From positions 1 to 55,621 of the forward strand of contig JAFGPB010000080.1 of assembly GCA_016926205.1 (NCBI GenBank): a stretch of DNA of 55,621 nucleotides, written 5' to 3'. The notes beneath the pieces are model-generated. The model was not told the DNA's origin. It saw only the letters and a list, made by a program, of their open reading frames with translations, and searched no databases. Below are positions 19,240 to 28,222 of this stretch, piece after piece; the stretch's first letter is position 1, and the number at the start of each line of letters is the position of its first letter. Source of the stretch: Bacteroidales bacterium. GTDB lineage: Bacteria > Bacteroidota > Bacteroidia > Bacteroidales > UBA10428. Position numbers and translations under genes: made by a program.

Positions 19240-20211
19240 TTATTGTGACCAATGGGTGGGATGCCTGTCCCAGCGATGTTTTTTAAGTTCATTCATCAGG
19301 TTATCGGACAACCTGCCTGCATCACTGACCGCCATGTTCGCCTTGACATGACCTATTTTTCGCATTCCCGGTATCACCGTACTTATCGCAGGTTCACCCA
19401 GAATAAAACGCAGAGCCATTTCAGGCATGGTCATCCCTTCAGGCAGCAAGGACTTTAGCGCATCAGCATGTTCCATGCTTGATTTCAGGTTTTCAGGCAC
19501 GAAATAGGTGTTCCGCCAGTCCCCTTCAGGCCATTTACTGTTGATCGTCAAAGTTCCGGTAAGTGATCCCTCATCAAAAGGAACCCTTGCTATTACACCG
19601 ACGTTGTTCTCGCGGCAGACGGGGAAAAGCTCATCTGCGGGATTTTGATCAAAAATGTTGTATATTACCTGTACTGTATCGATGATTCCACTTTTTACCG
19701 CTTTTATTCCGTTCCATGGTTCCCATCGGTTCATGCTGATTCCAATTGCATGAAAATACCCCTGCGATTTCAGGTCCGTTATTTTGACAACCCACCTGTC
19801 GTCCTCAAGCCATGAATCCTCCCATGTATGGAACTGCATCAGATCTATGTAATTCAGCCTGAAGTTTTTGAGGCTTTTCTCAACAAATTTTTCAATATGG
19901 TCAGGAGGGAAGCAGTCATTAAGGGTATATTCTCTTTTACTCGGCCACTTGAAATTCCTGGGAGGGATCTTGGTCGCGGTATAGATCCTCTTGTCCTTAT
20001 TGTTTCTTACAAGGTTTCCCAGAAAAATTTCACTCTTGCCGGCTCCATAAGCCCAGGCCGTATCAAAAAAATTACAGCCCATATCGACAGCCTGTTGTAA
20101 AGAAGAAACCGATTCATCATCATCTGAACCGGTCCAGCCTCCCATACCCCACATTCCGTATCCGATTTCACTAACTTTCCAGTTTGTCCGTCCAAGTTTG
20201 CGGTATTTCAT
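19240..20211 (-). CDS. Aldo/keto reductase
   Basis: 323 aa, cytoplasmic. The family signature is complete: MKYRKLGRTNWKVSEIGYG, the catalytic Asp/Tyr in FFDTAWAYGAGKSE, the Lys in YTATKIPPRN and the His in DLMQFHTWED, then the cofactor-binding end with ISTVIPGMRKIGHV. It is expected to reduce a carbonyl with NADPH; the substrate is unknown, as for most members. Unlike the exported paralogue at 3.0-4.3 kb, its tetrad is intact and it has no Fe-S cysteines. The ATG at 20211 is the normal family start. Confidence 0.9.
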   Translation of the reverse strand: MKYRKLGRTNWKVSEIGYGMWGMGGWTGSDDDESVSSLQQAVDMGCNFFDTAWAYGAGKSEIFLGNLVRNNKDKRIYTATKIPPRNFKWPSKREYTLNDCFPPDHIEKFVEKSLKNFRLNYIDLMQFHTWEDSWLEDDRWVVKITDLKSQGYFHAIGISMNRWEPWNGIKAVKSGIIDTVQVIYNIFDQNPADELFPVCRENNVGVIARVPFDEGSLTGTLTINSKWPEGDWRNTYFVPENLKSSMEHADALKSLLPEGMTMPEMALRFILGEPAISTVIPGMRKIGHVKANMAVSDAGRLSDNLMNELKKHRWDRHPTHWSQ

Positions 20212-20671
20212 AATTAATTATTTTTTAATCATCAATATACACTAAAGTAATGCCTATTCCAACAACAGATATTCTCAGATATCACAATTCAAAAGATTAA
20301 ATAAAATTAATAAATTTATTCCGTTCCATGGTCTTTCATCTTTGGTCCGCGGATAAAGCTTTCTTGAAAAGTTCATCCCTGAAGCCTGTGAAATATAAAT
20401 CACTGATCATCGTTCCCGATTGCCGGCAATCCATCCATCGCCATACTGATATCTTTTTTTCTTTACCATTTAAAACCGGGAACTGAAAAGGGAAAGAAAC
20501 AGAAAATTTTTTCGGATCAGGGAGCCCCGTCCTTTCTTTATAAATGATACCTGTTTCAGGAGGATTCAGAGAATCATTCAACGCCTGGCTTCCGGGACAA
20601 ATTTGTAATCCGGACCGTCACGGAAATGCAGGTCGGAATTCCCGGACCTGCAGGCCGTCCCGATTCTCAGT
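20212..20671. other. Region of 460 bp with no convincing gene
   Basis: A minus-strand open frame at 20336-20581 could encode 81 residues (with ISVWRWMDCRQSGTM inside), but it begins with TTG, has a stop nine codons further upstream and shows no family feature; it might be a gene remnant. The remaining sequence holds the A/T-rich leader of the aldo/keto reductase gene and the hairpin listed next. Confidence 0.35.
20627..20652 (-). terminator. Hairpin downstream of the 20.7-21.7 kb lipoprotein gene
   Basis: Perfect 8-bp inverted repeat TGCAGGTC / GACCTGCA with a 10-nt loop, 20 bp after the stop codon, followed on the minus strand by TTT. It is a reasonable intrinsic terminator. Confidence 0.5.
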
Positions 20672-21670
20672 TTATTCCTCTAAATGACCATCCCACCCTG
20701 CAATCCTGGCAAGAATCCACCACATGGCGTAAGCCTTCCGGTTTGCAGTGATGTGCTGGGTATTGTGTGCACCATAGACGACGTTTCCACCGGGAGTTTC
20801 CTTATTTTCAAAGAAATCTGTACCTAAAATATGACTATTTTGCCAGTCCTGATAAAAATTCCCTCCATAGGATCCTGAATTGCCGTTATCGCCTGTATCC
20901 TCCCAGTAATTGTCATCCATATCGTGGGTATCAATACCGTAATAATCCAGACAGTAATACCCCTTCTCTGCACAGTATCCAATAATCGTATCAGCCTGAT
21001 TCTTTGGCTTTCCGGATCCAACGTTATTGTTTGTTTCCGCATGACCGGTCATAAAAATGAATATTACCGGATTTGCACGCTGTCCCTGCTCAGATCCAAT
21101 TTTTGAACCTTCCGGTCCATATTCATCAATAAGTGTTTGCATTCCAGGCAGATAATTGCCTTCAACATCATGCCCCGAAATGCTGCACCATGACCACATC
21201 ACCACATTAATCTCAGCATTCTCAGGAACATCCAGAAAATTGCGTGTAGTCTGAATAAATGCTGTTTCATTCCTGCTCAGGTCAGCAGCATCCACACCCG
21301 CATCAGCATATGATGCAAGAGCATAATCCCTGAAATCAAGCTTATTGGAAACCTGATTGTTATTGGTAATTCCAAAAAGCTGCTGATCCCCTGGTTTATA
21401 ATCCTGCAGGCCAAATAAACCTCTGGAAACATGCGTCCCGTGCGATGTATGCTGATAAGCAATATGAAGGTTATTGCGTGCAGCATTGACATATTCTTCC
21501 GGAATTGCCCGTAAAACATTCTCTTTTGCCACTTCATAGCCTGCTATTCCCGTTCCGGAATGGATGGTGTTGTTTCCTGAATTGTTATGAGGATCCATGT
21601 CTTCCTCACAGTTGGTTAATAATGTCAATATACTCATTATCGCCAATATAGAAGCAAAAAGATTTTTCAT
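20672..21670 (-). CDS. Uncharacterised surface or periplasmic lipoprotein, SGNH-like pattern
   Basis: 332 aa. The N terminus (MKNLFASILAIMSILTLLTNC) is a lipoprotein signal with Cys21. I do not recognise a named family. Visible conserved-looking blocks are IAYQHTSHGTH (residues 70-80), VVMWSWCSISGHD (156-168), VIFIFMTGHAETN (202-214) and NTQHITANRKAYAMWW near the end. Their order, Ser/His-rich turns after beta strands and a late His in front of a Trp-rich helix, recalls SGNH-type hydrolases, and I believe similar proteins are common in Bacteroidetes and Planctomycetes without function. Hydrolase activity is an inference. It is separated from the peptidase gene by 74 bp on the same strand. Confidence 0.75.
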   Translation of the reverse strand: MKNLFASILAIMSILTLLTNCEEDMDPHNNSGNNTIHSGTGIAGYEVAKENVLRAIPEEYVNAARNNLHIAYQHTSHGTHVSRGLFGLQDYKPGDQQLFGITNNNQVSNKLDFRDYALASYADAGVDAADLSRNETAFIQTTRNFLDVPENAEINVVMWSWCSISGHDVEGNYLPGMQTLIDEYGPEGSKIGSEQGQRANPVIFIFMTGHAETNNNVGSGKPKNQADTIIGYCAEKGYYCLDYYGIDTHDMDDNYWEDTGDNGNSGSYGGNFYQDWQNSHILGTDFFENKETPGGNVVYGAHNTQHITANRKAYAMWWILARIAGWDGHLEE

Positions 21671-21744
21671 CTTCAGATTGTTTTAATTATAACGTCCGTC
21701 TTGTTTTTATTAGTATTCACAAAACCTGGAAAAATTGAAAGTCC

Positions 21745-23862
21745 CTATTTCTGGTTAAGTCCCATTCGTTCGACCATGGCATGAACAGAAGGCTCCTTTC
21801 CCCTGAATTTAATATACTGTACCATGCCTTCCTCATTTCCTGATTCTGCAAGACAGTATTTTCTGAATTTTGCTGCGAGATCGCGGTTGAAAATATCACC
21901 AGATTCCTTGAATGCCAGAAACGCATCCGCATCAAGCTGGGCAGCCCAGTAATATACATAATACCCTGCCGAATAGCCTCCACTGAAAATATGCTGAAAA
22001 TAGGTCGACCGGTAACGCGGTATGATTTCACTGATCAAACCAATCCGGTTCATGCATGCATCCTCAAACGACAACACATCAACCGACAGGGTATCAGTAA
22101 GGGAATGGAGATCCATATCCAAAATGGAAGCTGCAAGATATTCAGTGGTTTCAAAACCTTTGTTGAACAAACTACTGTTATTAAGTTTTTCAACCAGTGC
22201 ATCAGGAATGACAGCAGCTGTTTCAAAGTGTTTTGCATAGTTCTTAAGCACCTCAGGCTCAGCTGCCCAGTTCTCCATGATCTGTGAAGGCAGTTCGACA
22301 TAGTCCCTTGGGACTTCTCCTGCTGTGCGTTTAAATTTACCTTCAGTGAACAAAACATGCAATGCATGTCCGAATTCATGAAACAGTGTAAGCACTTCAT
22401 CCCAGTTGAGCAGAGCGGGTGTTTCTTCAGTCGGCATGGTAAAATTGCAGACGATTGAAACCACCGGATGAATTCTTTCTTCTTCTTCCCAACCCGGAGA
22501 ACGAAATGTCGTACACCATGCGCCAACACGTTTTCCGGCCCTCGGGTAGTAGTCCAGATACAGGATACCAATATGACTGCCGTCGGCTTCAGTCACTTCA
22601 AATGCTTCCACATCAGGATGATATACAGGAATATCCGGTCGTTGTTTCAGATTTATTCCGTACAGTTCATTTGCCACCAAAAACATACCGTCCCGTACAT
22701 TTGTCAGGCTGAAATAAGGCTTCAGTTCACTCTCATCCAGGTTGTAGCGGTTCTTTCTGACCTTCTCGGTATAATACCACCAGTCCCAGGACTGAAGCTT
22801 GAAAGTACCGCCTTCACGTTCAATAATACGTTGCATTTCAAACGCTTCTTTCCTTGCCAGTTGTATAGCAGGATCCCAAAGTTGATACAGAAATTCATAA
22901 ACGGCTTCGGGTGTTTTGGCCATATTCTCCTCGATCACATAGTCGGCATAGGTTTCATATCCCAGTAAACGTGCCTTTTGAAGGCGCAAACTGACCAGTT
23001 TCTGAATGATTTCCTTGTTATCGTTTTTGTCATCGTTATTGCCACGCATAAAATAGCCGGTATAAATTTTCTCACGCAGTTCCCGGTTGTGAGCATATTG
23101 TAAAAACGGGATCATACTGGGTTTGGCGAGGGTGAATAGCCATTTGTCCGGCATGTTCAATTCTTCAGCAGCAATTTCAGCACTCTTCACAACACTTTCA
23201 GGAAGACCTCCAAGATCCGCCGCATCTTCAATAACCAGCCTGAAATTGTCATTGGTTTCAGCCAGCAGGTTCTCTCCGTAAGTCAGCGAAAGCATGGACA
23301 ATTCTTCGTTGATCTCACGCAGTTTTTCCTGTTGGTCCTCAGGTAAATTGGATCCACGTCTTACAAAATCGTTGTAATATTTGTTTAATACCCGCATTTG
23401 CTGTGAATCAAGTCCCAGCTCGTTGCGTTTGTCATACACGGTTCTTATCCTACTGAACAACTCACCATTCATATAGATACCATCGCGATGCCGGGACAAC
23501 AACGGATCAATCCTTCGCGCAATGGATTGCATCTGGGGATTTGTTTTTGCGCTGTTCAGGGGATTGAATACACTGGAGATCCTTTTTAAGAGCTTTCCCG
23601 ACCGGTCAAAGGCAAGTATGGTATTCTTAAAATCAGGCTCTTCAGGATTATTGACAATAGATTCTATCTCAGCATTTTCCTGCTCCATGCCTTCTATGAA
23701 GGCAGGGAAAAAGTGTGTTGTGTCAATGAATTGAAAAGGAGGTACTTTAAAAGGTGTATTAAAATCGGAAAGGAGGGGATTCTCAGTTTTATCAGCTTTT
23801 TTGCACATACTCAATAAAAATAGCATAGTAAATATCAAACCTGAATATATTATTTTTTTCAT
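21745..23862 (-). CDS. M3 family metallopeptidase, Dcp-type peptidyl-dipeptidase or oligopeptidase
   Basis: 705 aa. The zinc site HEFGH is at residues 495-499 in the longer block FHEFGHALHVLF, and the third ligand lies in the following VELPSQIMENW segment, as in thimet/Dcp peptidases. The N-terminal 250 residues form the helical cap typical for M3. The start MKKIIYSGLIFTMLFLLSMC is a signal peptide, and Cys20 could be lipidated although Met at -1 is unusual. The enzyme probably cuts short peptides in the periplasm, which agrees with the amino-acid fermentation genes at 40-46 kb. A promoter fits upstream. Confidence 0.92.
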   Translation of the reverse strand: MKKIIYSGLIFTMLFLLSMCKKADKTENPLLSDFNTPFKVPPFQFIDTTHFFPAFIEGMEQENAEIESIVNNPEEPDFKNTILAFDRSGKLLKRISSVFNPLNSAKTNPQMQSIARRIDPLLSRHRDGIYMNGELFSRIRTVYDKRNELGLDSQQMRVLNKYYNDFVRRGSNLPEDQQEKLREINEELSMLSLTYGENLLAETNDNFRLVIEDAADLGGLPESVVKSAEIAAEELNMPDKWLFTLAKPSMIPFLQYAHNRELREKIYTGYFMRGNNDDKNDNKEIIQKLVSLRLQKARLLGYETYADYVIEENMAKTPEAVYEFLYQLWDPAIQLARKEAFEMQRIIEREGGTFKLQSWDWWYYTEKVRKNRYNLDESELKPYFSLTNVRDGMFLVANELYGINLKQRPDIPVYHPDVEAFEVTEADGSHIGILYLDYYPRAGKRVGAWCTTFRSPGWEEEERIHPVVSIVCNFTMPTEETPALLNWDEVLTLFHEFGHALHVLFTEGKFKRTAGEVPRDYVELPSQIMENWAAEPEVLKNYAKHFETAAVIPDALVEKLNNSSLFNKGFETTEYLAASILDMDLHSLTDTLSVDVLSFEDACMNRIGLISEIIPRYRSTYFQHIFSGGYSAGYYVYYWAAQLDADAFLAFKESGDIFNRDLAAKFRKYCLAESGNEEGMVQYIKFRGKEPSVHAMVERMGLNQK

Positions 23863-23906
23863 GGTCGCGGATGATTGAATTTCAAAAGGAATAAAGAATG
23901 CATGAG

Positions 23907-23937
23907 CGAATATAAACCGTTATTCTTGAAAAACAAA
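23907..23937 (-). promoter_or_regulatory. Bacteroidetes-type promoter of the M3 peptidase gene
   Basis: On the minus strand TTTG (23937-23934), a 19-nt spacer and TATATTCG (23914-23907), one base away from TAnnTTTG. It lies 45 bp upstream of the start codon. Confidence 0.45.
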
Positions 23938-23999
23938 TGATTTTGTTCTTCCGGACCCAATGAAACGTAAATAGTTAAAAGAAAGCAATTACAGGGAAA

Positions 24000-25103
24000 T
24001 CATTTTTCCGAGGACGGAAGACTGACAAAAAAAGTGCTTCCCTTGCCTTCCTGGCTTTCGATCCATAATTCGCCATTGTTGAGGGTGATGAATTCCTTGC
24101 ACAGCTGGATACCCAATCCCGATCCCTTTTCATTTTCAGTTCCGTAGGTAGTATAATGGATGTTCCTGGTCAGCAGCTTTTCTATTGATTCCGGTGACAT
24201 ACCAACGCCATTGTCTCTGACCTGGAGGACAACCTGATATTTCCCGCGTACTTTCTTCGTGGAAGCGGAAACCGTTACATTTCCGTTACGCCGCGTAAAT
24301 TTCAAAGCATTGGCAATCAGATTGCGGATCACGCTGGAAATCAATTCTCTGTCAACAAACGCACACAACTCTTTGGGGCCTTCATATTTCAGCCTGATGT
24401 TTTTGTTTTCAGCCTGAATTTTAAAGAGCTTGATAATAATCTGGATCAGTCGGGGTATATTTTCAGACTGTGGCCTGCAGATAATGTTTCCCGACTGGCT
24501 TTTTGCCCAGTTAAGGAGATTTTCGAGCAGACTGAAAGCATTATCGGCAAGTATGTATAGATCCTTGAGCAAAACCTGCGTGTTCTTGTCCAGCTCATTT
24601 GTAACCATAAGGAAGGCATCAATGTATGTCCGGATGTTGCCGACCGGACTGCGCAGGTCATGACCAATTACCGAAAAGATCTTTTTTTCATAGGCATTTT
24701 TTTGTTCAATTTGTTTCCGCTGGTGCTGAATGGTCAGATGAGTCCTGACCCGCATCTTCAATTCTTTGGTATTGAATGGCTTGGTTATATAATCCACCGC
24801 TCCGGTCTCAAAACCTTTTATGATGCTTTCCGAATCTGCTTTTGCGGTCAGAAATATTACGGCGATTTCCCTTGTGGTAGGATTCTCTTTGATTTTGCGA
24901 CAGATATCGAAACCATCCATTTCCGGCATCATGATGTCCAGCAAGACCAGTTCAAAACGCTTCGAGGCAAGCCATTCAAGGGCTTCTTTACCACTTGTTG
25001 CGAATTCCAGTTCATATTTCTCCTGTTTCAGTATGCTGCCCAGCAACTGAATGTTTTTGGGAACATCGTCAACGATTAAAATGCTCTGCTCTTCAGGATT
25101 CAT
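24000..25103 (-). CDS. Response-regulator/histidine-kinase hybrid
   Basis: 367 aa. An N-terminal receiver domain (SILIVDDVPKN; phosphoacceptor Asp56 in LLDIMMPEMDG; Lys in YITKPF) is joined to a HisKA domain with His148 (FSVIGHDLRSPVGN) and a HATPase domain (about 250-365; NALKFT, DNGVGM, GSGLGIQLCKEF). No membrane segment, so it is cytoplasmic. The order receiver-then-kinase suggests that it receives phosphate from another kinase and passes a signal on. Its ATG lies inside the end of the preceding sensor kinase gene (11-bp overlap), so the two are translationally coupled and probably work as a pair. No DNA-binding output is encoded nearby. Confidence 0.9.
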   Translation of the reverse strand: MNPEEQSILIVDDVPKNIQLLGSILKQEKYELEFATSGKEALEWLASKRFELVLLDIMMPEMDGFDICRKIKENPTTREIAVIFLTAKADSESIIKGFETGAVDYITKPFNTKELKMRVRTHLTIQHQRKQIEQKNAYEKKIFSVIGHDLRSPVGNIRTYIDAFLMVTNELDKNTQVLLKDLYILADNAFSLLENLLNWAKSQSGNIICRPQSENIPRLIQIIIKLFKIQAENKNIRLKYEGPKELCAFVDRELISSVIRNLIANALKFTRRNGNVTVSASTKKVRGKYQVVLQVRDNGVGMSPESIEKLLTRNIHYTTYGTENEKGSGLGIQLCKEFITLNNGELWIESQEGKGSTFFVSLPSSEK

Positions 25104-27396
25104 GTGGGATTTTTTTCAGTTTGTCCAGCAAATCCGGAAATTCTTCCAATTTCATCTGCATCTCCTCGATATCGAAGTTTTCGATTGTGAGATACAACTG
25201 TTCACCATATTCCTCAACATATTTCACCTTGTATTTTTTCCCCAGTCTGATGACAGTCTGTGCAAAGGATTTTATTTCCTTTAACGGTTTTTTTGACTCG
25301 AAATGTTTCCATTGCCTGTATATTTTTTTCTCAAATTTATCCAGAAGGGATGCATATTCATCATGACTCATGATGTTCACAGGTCTCTGATCTTCTTTCC
25401 TTCTTTCATGAACATTACTGCCGGAACCGGATCTCACCTCCACGCTTATGCCTTTTCCTGATTTTTTAGTACCCGGTCCATGTTCCGCTAACCCGACAGG
25501 TTCCTTAATATATTCGACTCCCGGAAATACAATCGTAAATGTTGTGCCAATACCGACTTCACTTTCCAGGATAATCTTACCGTTCATGGCCTCAACAAAA
25601 CGCTTGGTAATAGCCAGTCCCAATCCGGTACCCTCATATTTTCGTGAGTCGAGTTTTAATTGTTGCCTGAAGGAATCAAAAATCACCTTAAACGAATCTT
25701 CGTGTATTCCAATACCTGTATCCTTGATGCTGATCTCAAGCTTCATCACTGCCCTGTTTTTTAGAATACTTTTCGATCTTGACCTGACCAACAGATCAAC
25801 CTGACCTTCATTTGTAAATTTTATTGCATTGCCCACAAGGTTGATAAGGATCTGCCTGAGTCTGGTCTCATCAAAGATGATTTCCACCGGAAAATCCTTG
25901 TCTATGTGCTCATGATAACCGATACTCTTTTGTTGCGCTTTCAGGAAAAATATGTTGCGGATCTCATCGAGCAGGTTCCTGACTTTCACCGGTGCATAAT
26001 GTAAATTGACCTTCCCCGCTTCAATTTTTGATAAATCGAGCAGGTCGTTGATCAGTGTCATCAGGTTTTCACCACTGGACTTGATGCTGTGCAGATATTT
26101 CAGCTGTGTTTCATCCAGTGTCATGTTTTCCAGAAGTTCTGCAAAACCCAGAACGGTATTAAGCGGTGTTCTGATTTCATGACTTATGTTGGCCAGGAAT
26201 TCACTTTTCGCTTTATTTGCCTCTTCAGCAAGTTGCTTGGCTTTTTTAAGCTCTTCAAGTCCGGTTACCCTTTCGGAAATATCAAAAATGAATCCATCCA
26301 GCCATTTTACATTCTGGTTCTGGTCAAATACAGGTTTTCCGTTGTCAGACAACCATTTAACCTTATGATCAGCAGTCAGGATCCGGTATTCGACAGTATA
26401 TTGCCTCGACTTCAGCAACCCTGACTGAATAGCACGAAGTACCCTTTCCAGGTCATCCGGATGAATGATGCTCGCATATGACCGTTCAGCACTGAAAAGA
26501 AACTCGCTGGCTTTATATCCGGATAGCATCTCGATCGCATCTGTCATGTAATATATGGTTCGGTTATGATCCAGGGCACACCTGTACAAAGCTCCGGGTA
26601 TATTGGAAACCATGGATCTGTATTGTTCTTCACTTTCCCGCAGTGATTGTTCAGCCCTCTTTTGTTTCGTAATGTCTTCCTTGATTGCAATATGGCTGAC
26701 AATATCTCCTTTCCTGTTCTTGACAGGTGTGATGGTAGCATATTCCCAGTATATTTCACCGTCCTTTTTCCGGTTCTGAAATTCACCAGACCATTGTTCT
26801 CCTTTTTTAAGCGTCTGCCAAAGATCCTGATAAAATGAAGCAGTCTGTATACCCGATTTCAGGATCCTGGGATTCTTACCGACTACCTCATCAGGGGTAT
26901 AACCGGTCACTTTGGTGAAAGACCGGTTCACATATTCAATTTCTCCCTCCGGCCTGGTAATGATGACAATATTTGCGCTCTGGTCAACCGCGACCGTAAG
27001 CTTGCTGATCTCGTCCTCGATGCTTCTCCGGCCCGAAATATCACGGACCGTAACGACAATAATGACTTCTTTTGCGCAATGTACTTGCTGCGATTCAATT
27101 TCAACTGCAATCAGACTACCGTCTTTTCTTTCCAGCTCAATTTCAAAGGAGCCTTGTGAATCCGTTGTCGATTTCCGGAATTTTAATCTCTGATGCATAT
27201 CCGGTATAGCAAGTTCAATTCTTTTGCCATCAGCAATCTCTTCCCTGGTCAGGCCTGTAAGTCTCAATATGGCGTCAGTGACAAATTGTACGACACCGTT
27301 ACGGTAAAGTAATATTCCTTCAAAAGAAAAACGGTCCGGTAACTGAGGATTGTCACCAAACTTGTCAAATGTTTTAGAGATGTACTTCTCTTCCAT
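25093..27396 (-). CDS. Cytoplasmic multi-PAS sensor histidine kinase with an HPt-like tail
   Basis: 767 aa without membrane segments. Three PAS domains are seen at about 15-125, 130-245 and 255-375 (for example VNRSFTKVTGYTPDEVVGKNP and WSGEFQNRKKDGEIYWEYAT), the last two followed by PAC motifs. HisKA carries His406 in FLANISHEIRTPLNTV; HATPase follows at about 510-635 (GNAIKFTNEG, DTGIGI, GTGLGLAITKRF). After a linker, residues 670-767 are a helical domain (FEKKIYRQWKHF, IKSFAQTVIRLGKKY) like the degenerate HPt-type tails of such kinases, but I see no clear phosphorylatable His. There is no receiver in this protein; the next gene brings one. The signal is unknown, likely internal redox or small ligand. 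Confidence 0.9.
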   Translation of the reverse strand: MEEKYISKTFDKFGDNPQLPDRFSFEGILLYRNGVVQFVTDAILRLTGLTREEIADGKRIELAIPDMHQRLKFRKSTTDSQGSFEIELERKDGSLIAVEIESQQVHCAKEVIIVVTVRDISGRRSIEDEISKLTVAVDQSANIVIITRPEGEIEYVNRSFTKVTGYTPDEVVGKNPRILKSGIQTASFYQDLWQTLKKGEQWSGEFQNRKKDGEIYWEYATITPVKNRKGDIVSHIAIKEDITKQKRAEQSLRESEEQYRSMVSNIPGALYRCALDHNRTIYYMTDAIEMLSGYKASEFLFSAERSYASIIHPDDLERVLRAIQSGLLKSRQYTVEYRILTADHKVKWLSDNGKPVFDQNQNVKWLDGFIFDISERVTGLEELKKAKQLAEEANKAKSEFLANISHEIRTPLNTVLGFAELLENMTLDETQLKYLHSIKSSGENLMTLINDLLDLSKIEAGKVNLHYAPVKVRNLLDEIRNIFFLKAQQKSIGYHEHIDKDFPVEIIFDETRLRQILINLVGNAIKFTNEGQVDLLVRSRSKSILKNRAVMKLEISIKDTGIGIHEDSFKVIFDSFRQQLKLDSRKYEGTGLGLAITKRFVEAMNGKIILESEVGIGTTFTIVFPGVEYIKEPVGLAEHGPGTKKSGKGISVEVRSGSGSNVHERRKEDQRPVNIMSHDEYASLLDKFEKKIYRQWKHFESKKPLKEIKSFAQTVIRLGKKYKVKYVEEYGEQLYLTIENFDIEEMQMKLEEFPDLLDKLKKIPHES

Positions 27397-27440
27397 GCTT
27401 ATTCTTTTTTCTGATATCCGTAACGGTCTTTATCATTAAT

Positions 27441-27482
27441 GATCAGGCCTGATCTGAATACCTTCATCAACTGGAATTGATG
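27441..27482. promoter_or_regulatory. Two inverted repeats upstream of the sensor kinase pair
   Basis: A perfect 14-bp palindrome GATCAGGCCTGATC at 27441-27454 and a perfect 6-bp inverted repeat CATCAA / TTGATG around CTGGAA at 27465-27482, 45-86 bp before the kinase start. They are candidate operators; no regulator is identified. Confidence 0.4.
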
Positions 27483-27586
27483 CTCTTGTCTCTTGTTACC
27501 AACAGCTCAAATCCTGAATTTCAGGTGAAAATTATGAAAAAAAATAAAACCCGGCTTATATGAGTTATAAACATCATGGCGATAAA

Positions 27587-27622
27587 AATGCCCTTCACTG
27601 TTTCAATCACATGAAGGGCATT
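27587..27622 (-). terminator. Intrinsic terminator of the 27.6-28.1 kb gene
   Basis: Perfect 11-bp stem (AATGCCCTTCA / TGAAGGGCATT) with a 14-nt loop, 24 bp downstream of the stop codon; read on the minus strand the stem runs into ATTTTTAT. It ends the small hypothetical gene and separates it from the sensor kinases. Confidence 0.7.
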
Positions 27623-27645
27623 CTCAAGTTCCGGGGAGTGATATA

Positions 27646-28122
27646 TTACTCAATGATCACAGCGTAACCATCTGTTCTGAGGTTTTCTGCGACGCTCTGC
27701 GCGTATTCGTAATCAAAATACACTTTAGGTTTGTGCTTTGCGAAAACCGGATATCTGCCAACAGCATCCTCCGAATTCAAATAATTATAACCGACCAGAT
27801 ACAGGTCGCTCCCGTCCATCCTGACCTTAAAAACAGGACGATGTTTGCACAATTCAAGCACTTCAAGCAGTTCAAACTTCGTAATTTCAGGCTCCTGCTT
27901 TAGCTTGACAGTCTTTATAATTTCATCACTGAAGGGTTCCTTGGTGAAATGGAGATCAAAGTTCTTCACATAGCAGGAAAGTACTATTGCCTCATCTTTG
28001 ATTACAGCGGGCTTGTTCTCATCTCCAACCAGACGCACATTAATTCCAAATCTTGAAAAAAGACCTTTGAGCCTTTTGTTTCTTCGGGCGACCATTTCTT
28101 CCAACGACTCGTTCTTTCTCAT
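27646..28122 (-). CDS. Hypothetical protein, about 158 aa
   Basis: No family recognised. The frame is open from 28137, but MRKNESLEEMVARRNKRLKGLFSRFG in two pieces, beginning with the Met at 28122, looks like the natural amphipathic N terminus. The rest alternates beta strands and charged loops (AVIKDEAIVLSCYVKNFDLH, FKVRMDGSDLYLVGYNYL), suggesting a small alpha/beta cytoplasmic protein, without signal peptide, membrane segment or cysteine motif. It is a monocistronic unit: divergent from the exonuclease gene and closed by a good terminator. Composition is like its neighbours, so I take it as a real gene. Confidence 0.6.
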   Translation of the reverse strand: MRKNESLEEMVARRNKRLKGLFSRFGINVRLVGDENKPAVIKDEAIVLSCYVKNFDLHFTKEPFSDEIIKTVKLKQEPEITKFELLEVLELCKHRPVFKVRMDGSDLYLVGYNYLNSEDAVGRYPVFAKHKPKVYFDYEYAQSVAENLRTDGYAVIIE

Positions 28123-28222
28123 AAAAATTGCCAGCAATGGTTCAAAATTAATTCAAAAATAGTGATTTTTTAATTTTATCAATTATTATCATTGTTTTAT
28201 ATTCCAGATTTTTGATGCTGAT

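Noticed and set aside
20336-20581. Possible 81-aa minus-strand gene
   Set aside because: TTG start, stop nine codons upstream, no family features; kept only as a note in the intergenic entry.
22468-22968. 166-codon plus-strand frame
   Set aside because: Shadow of the M3 peptidase gene on the opposite strand.
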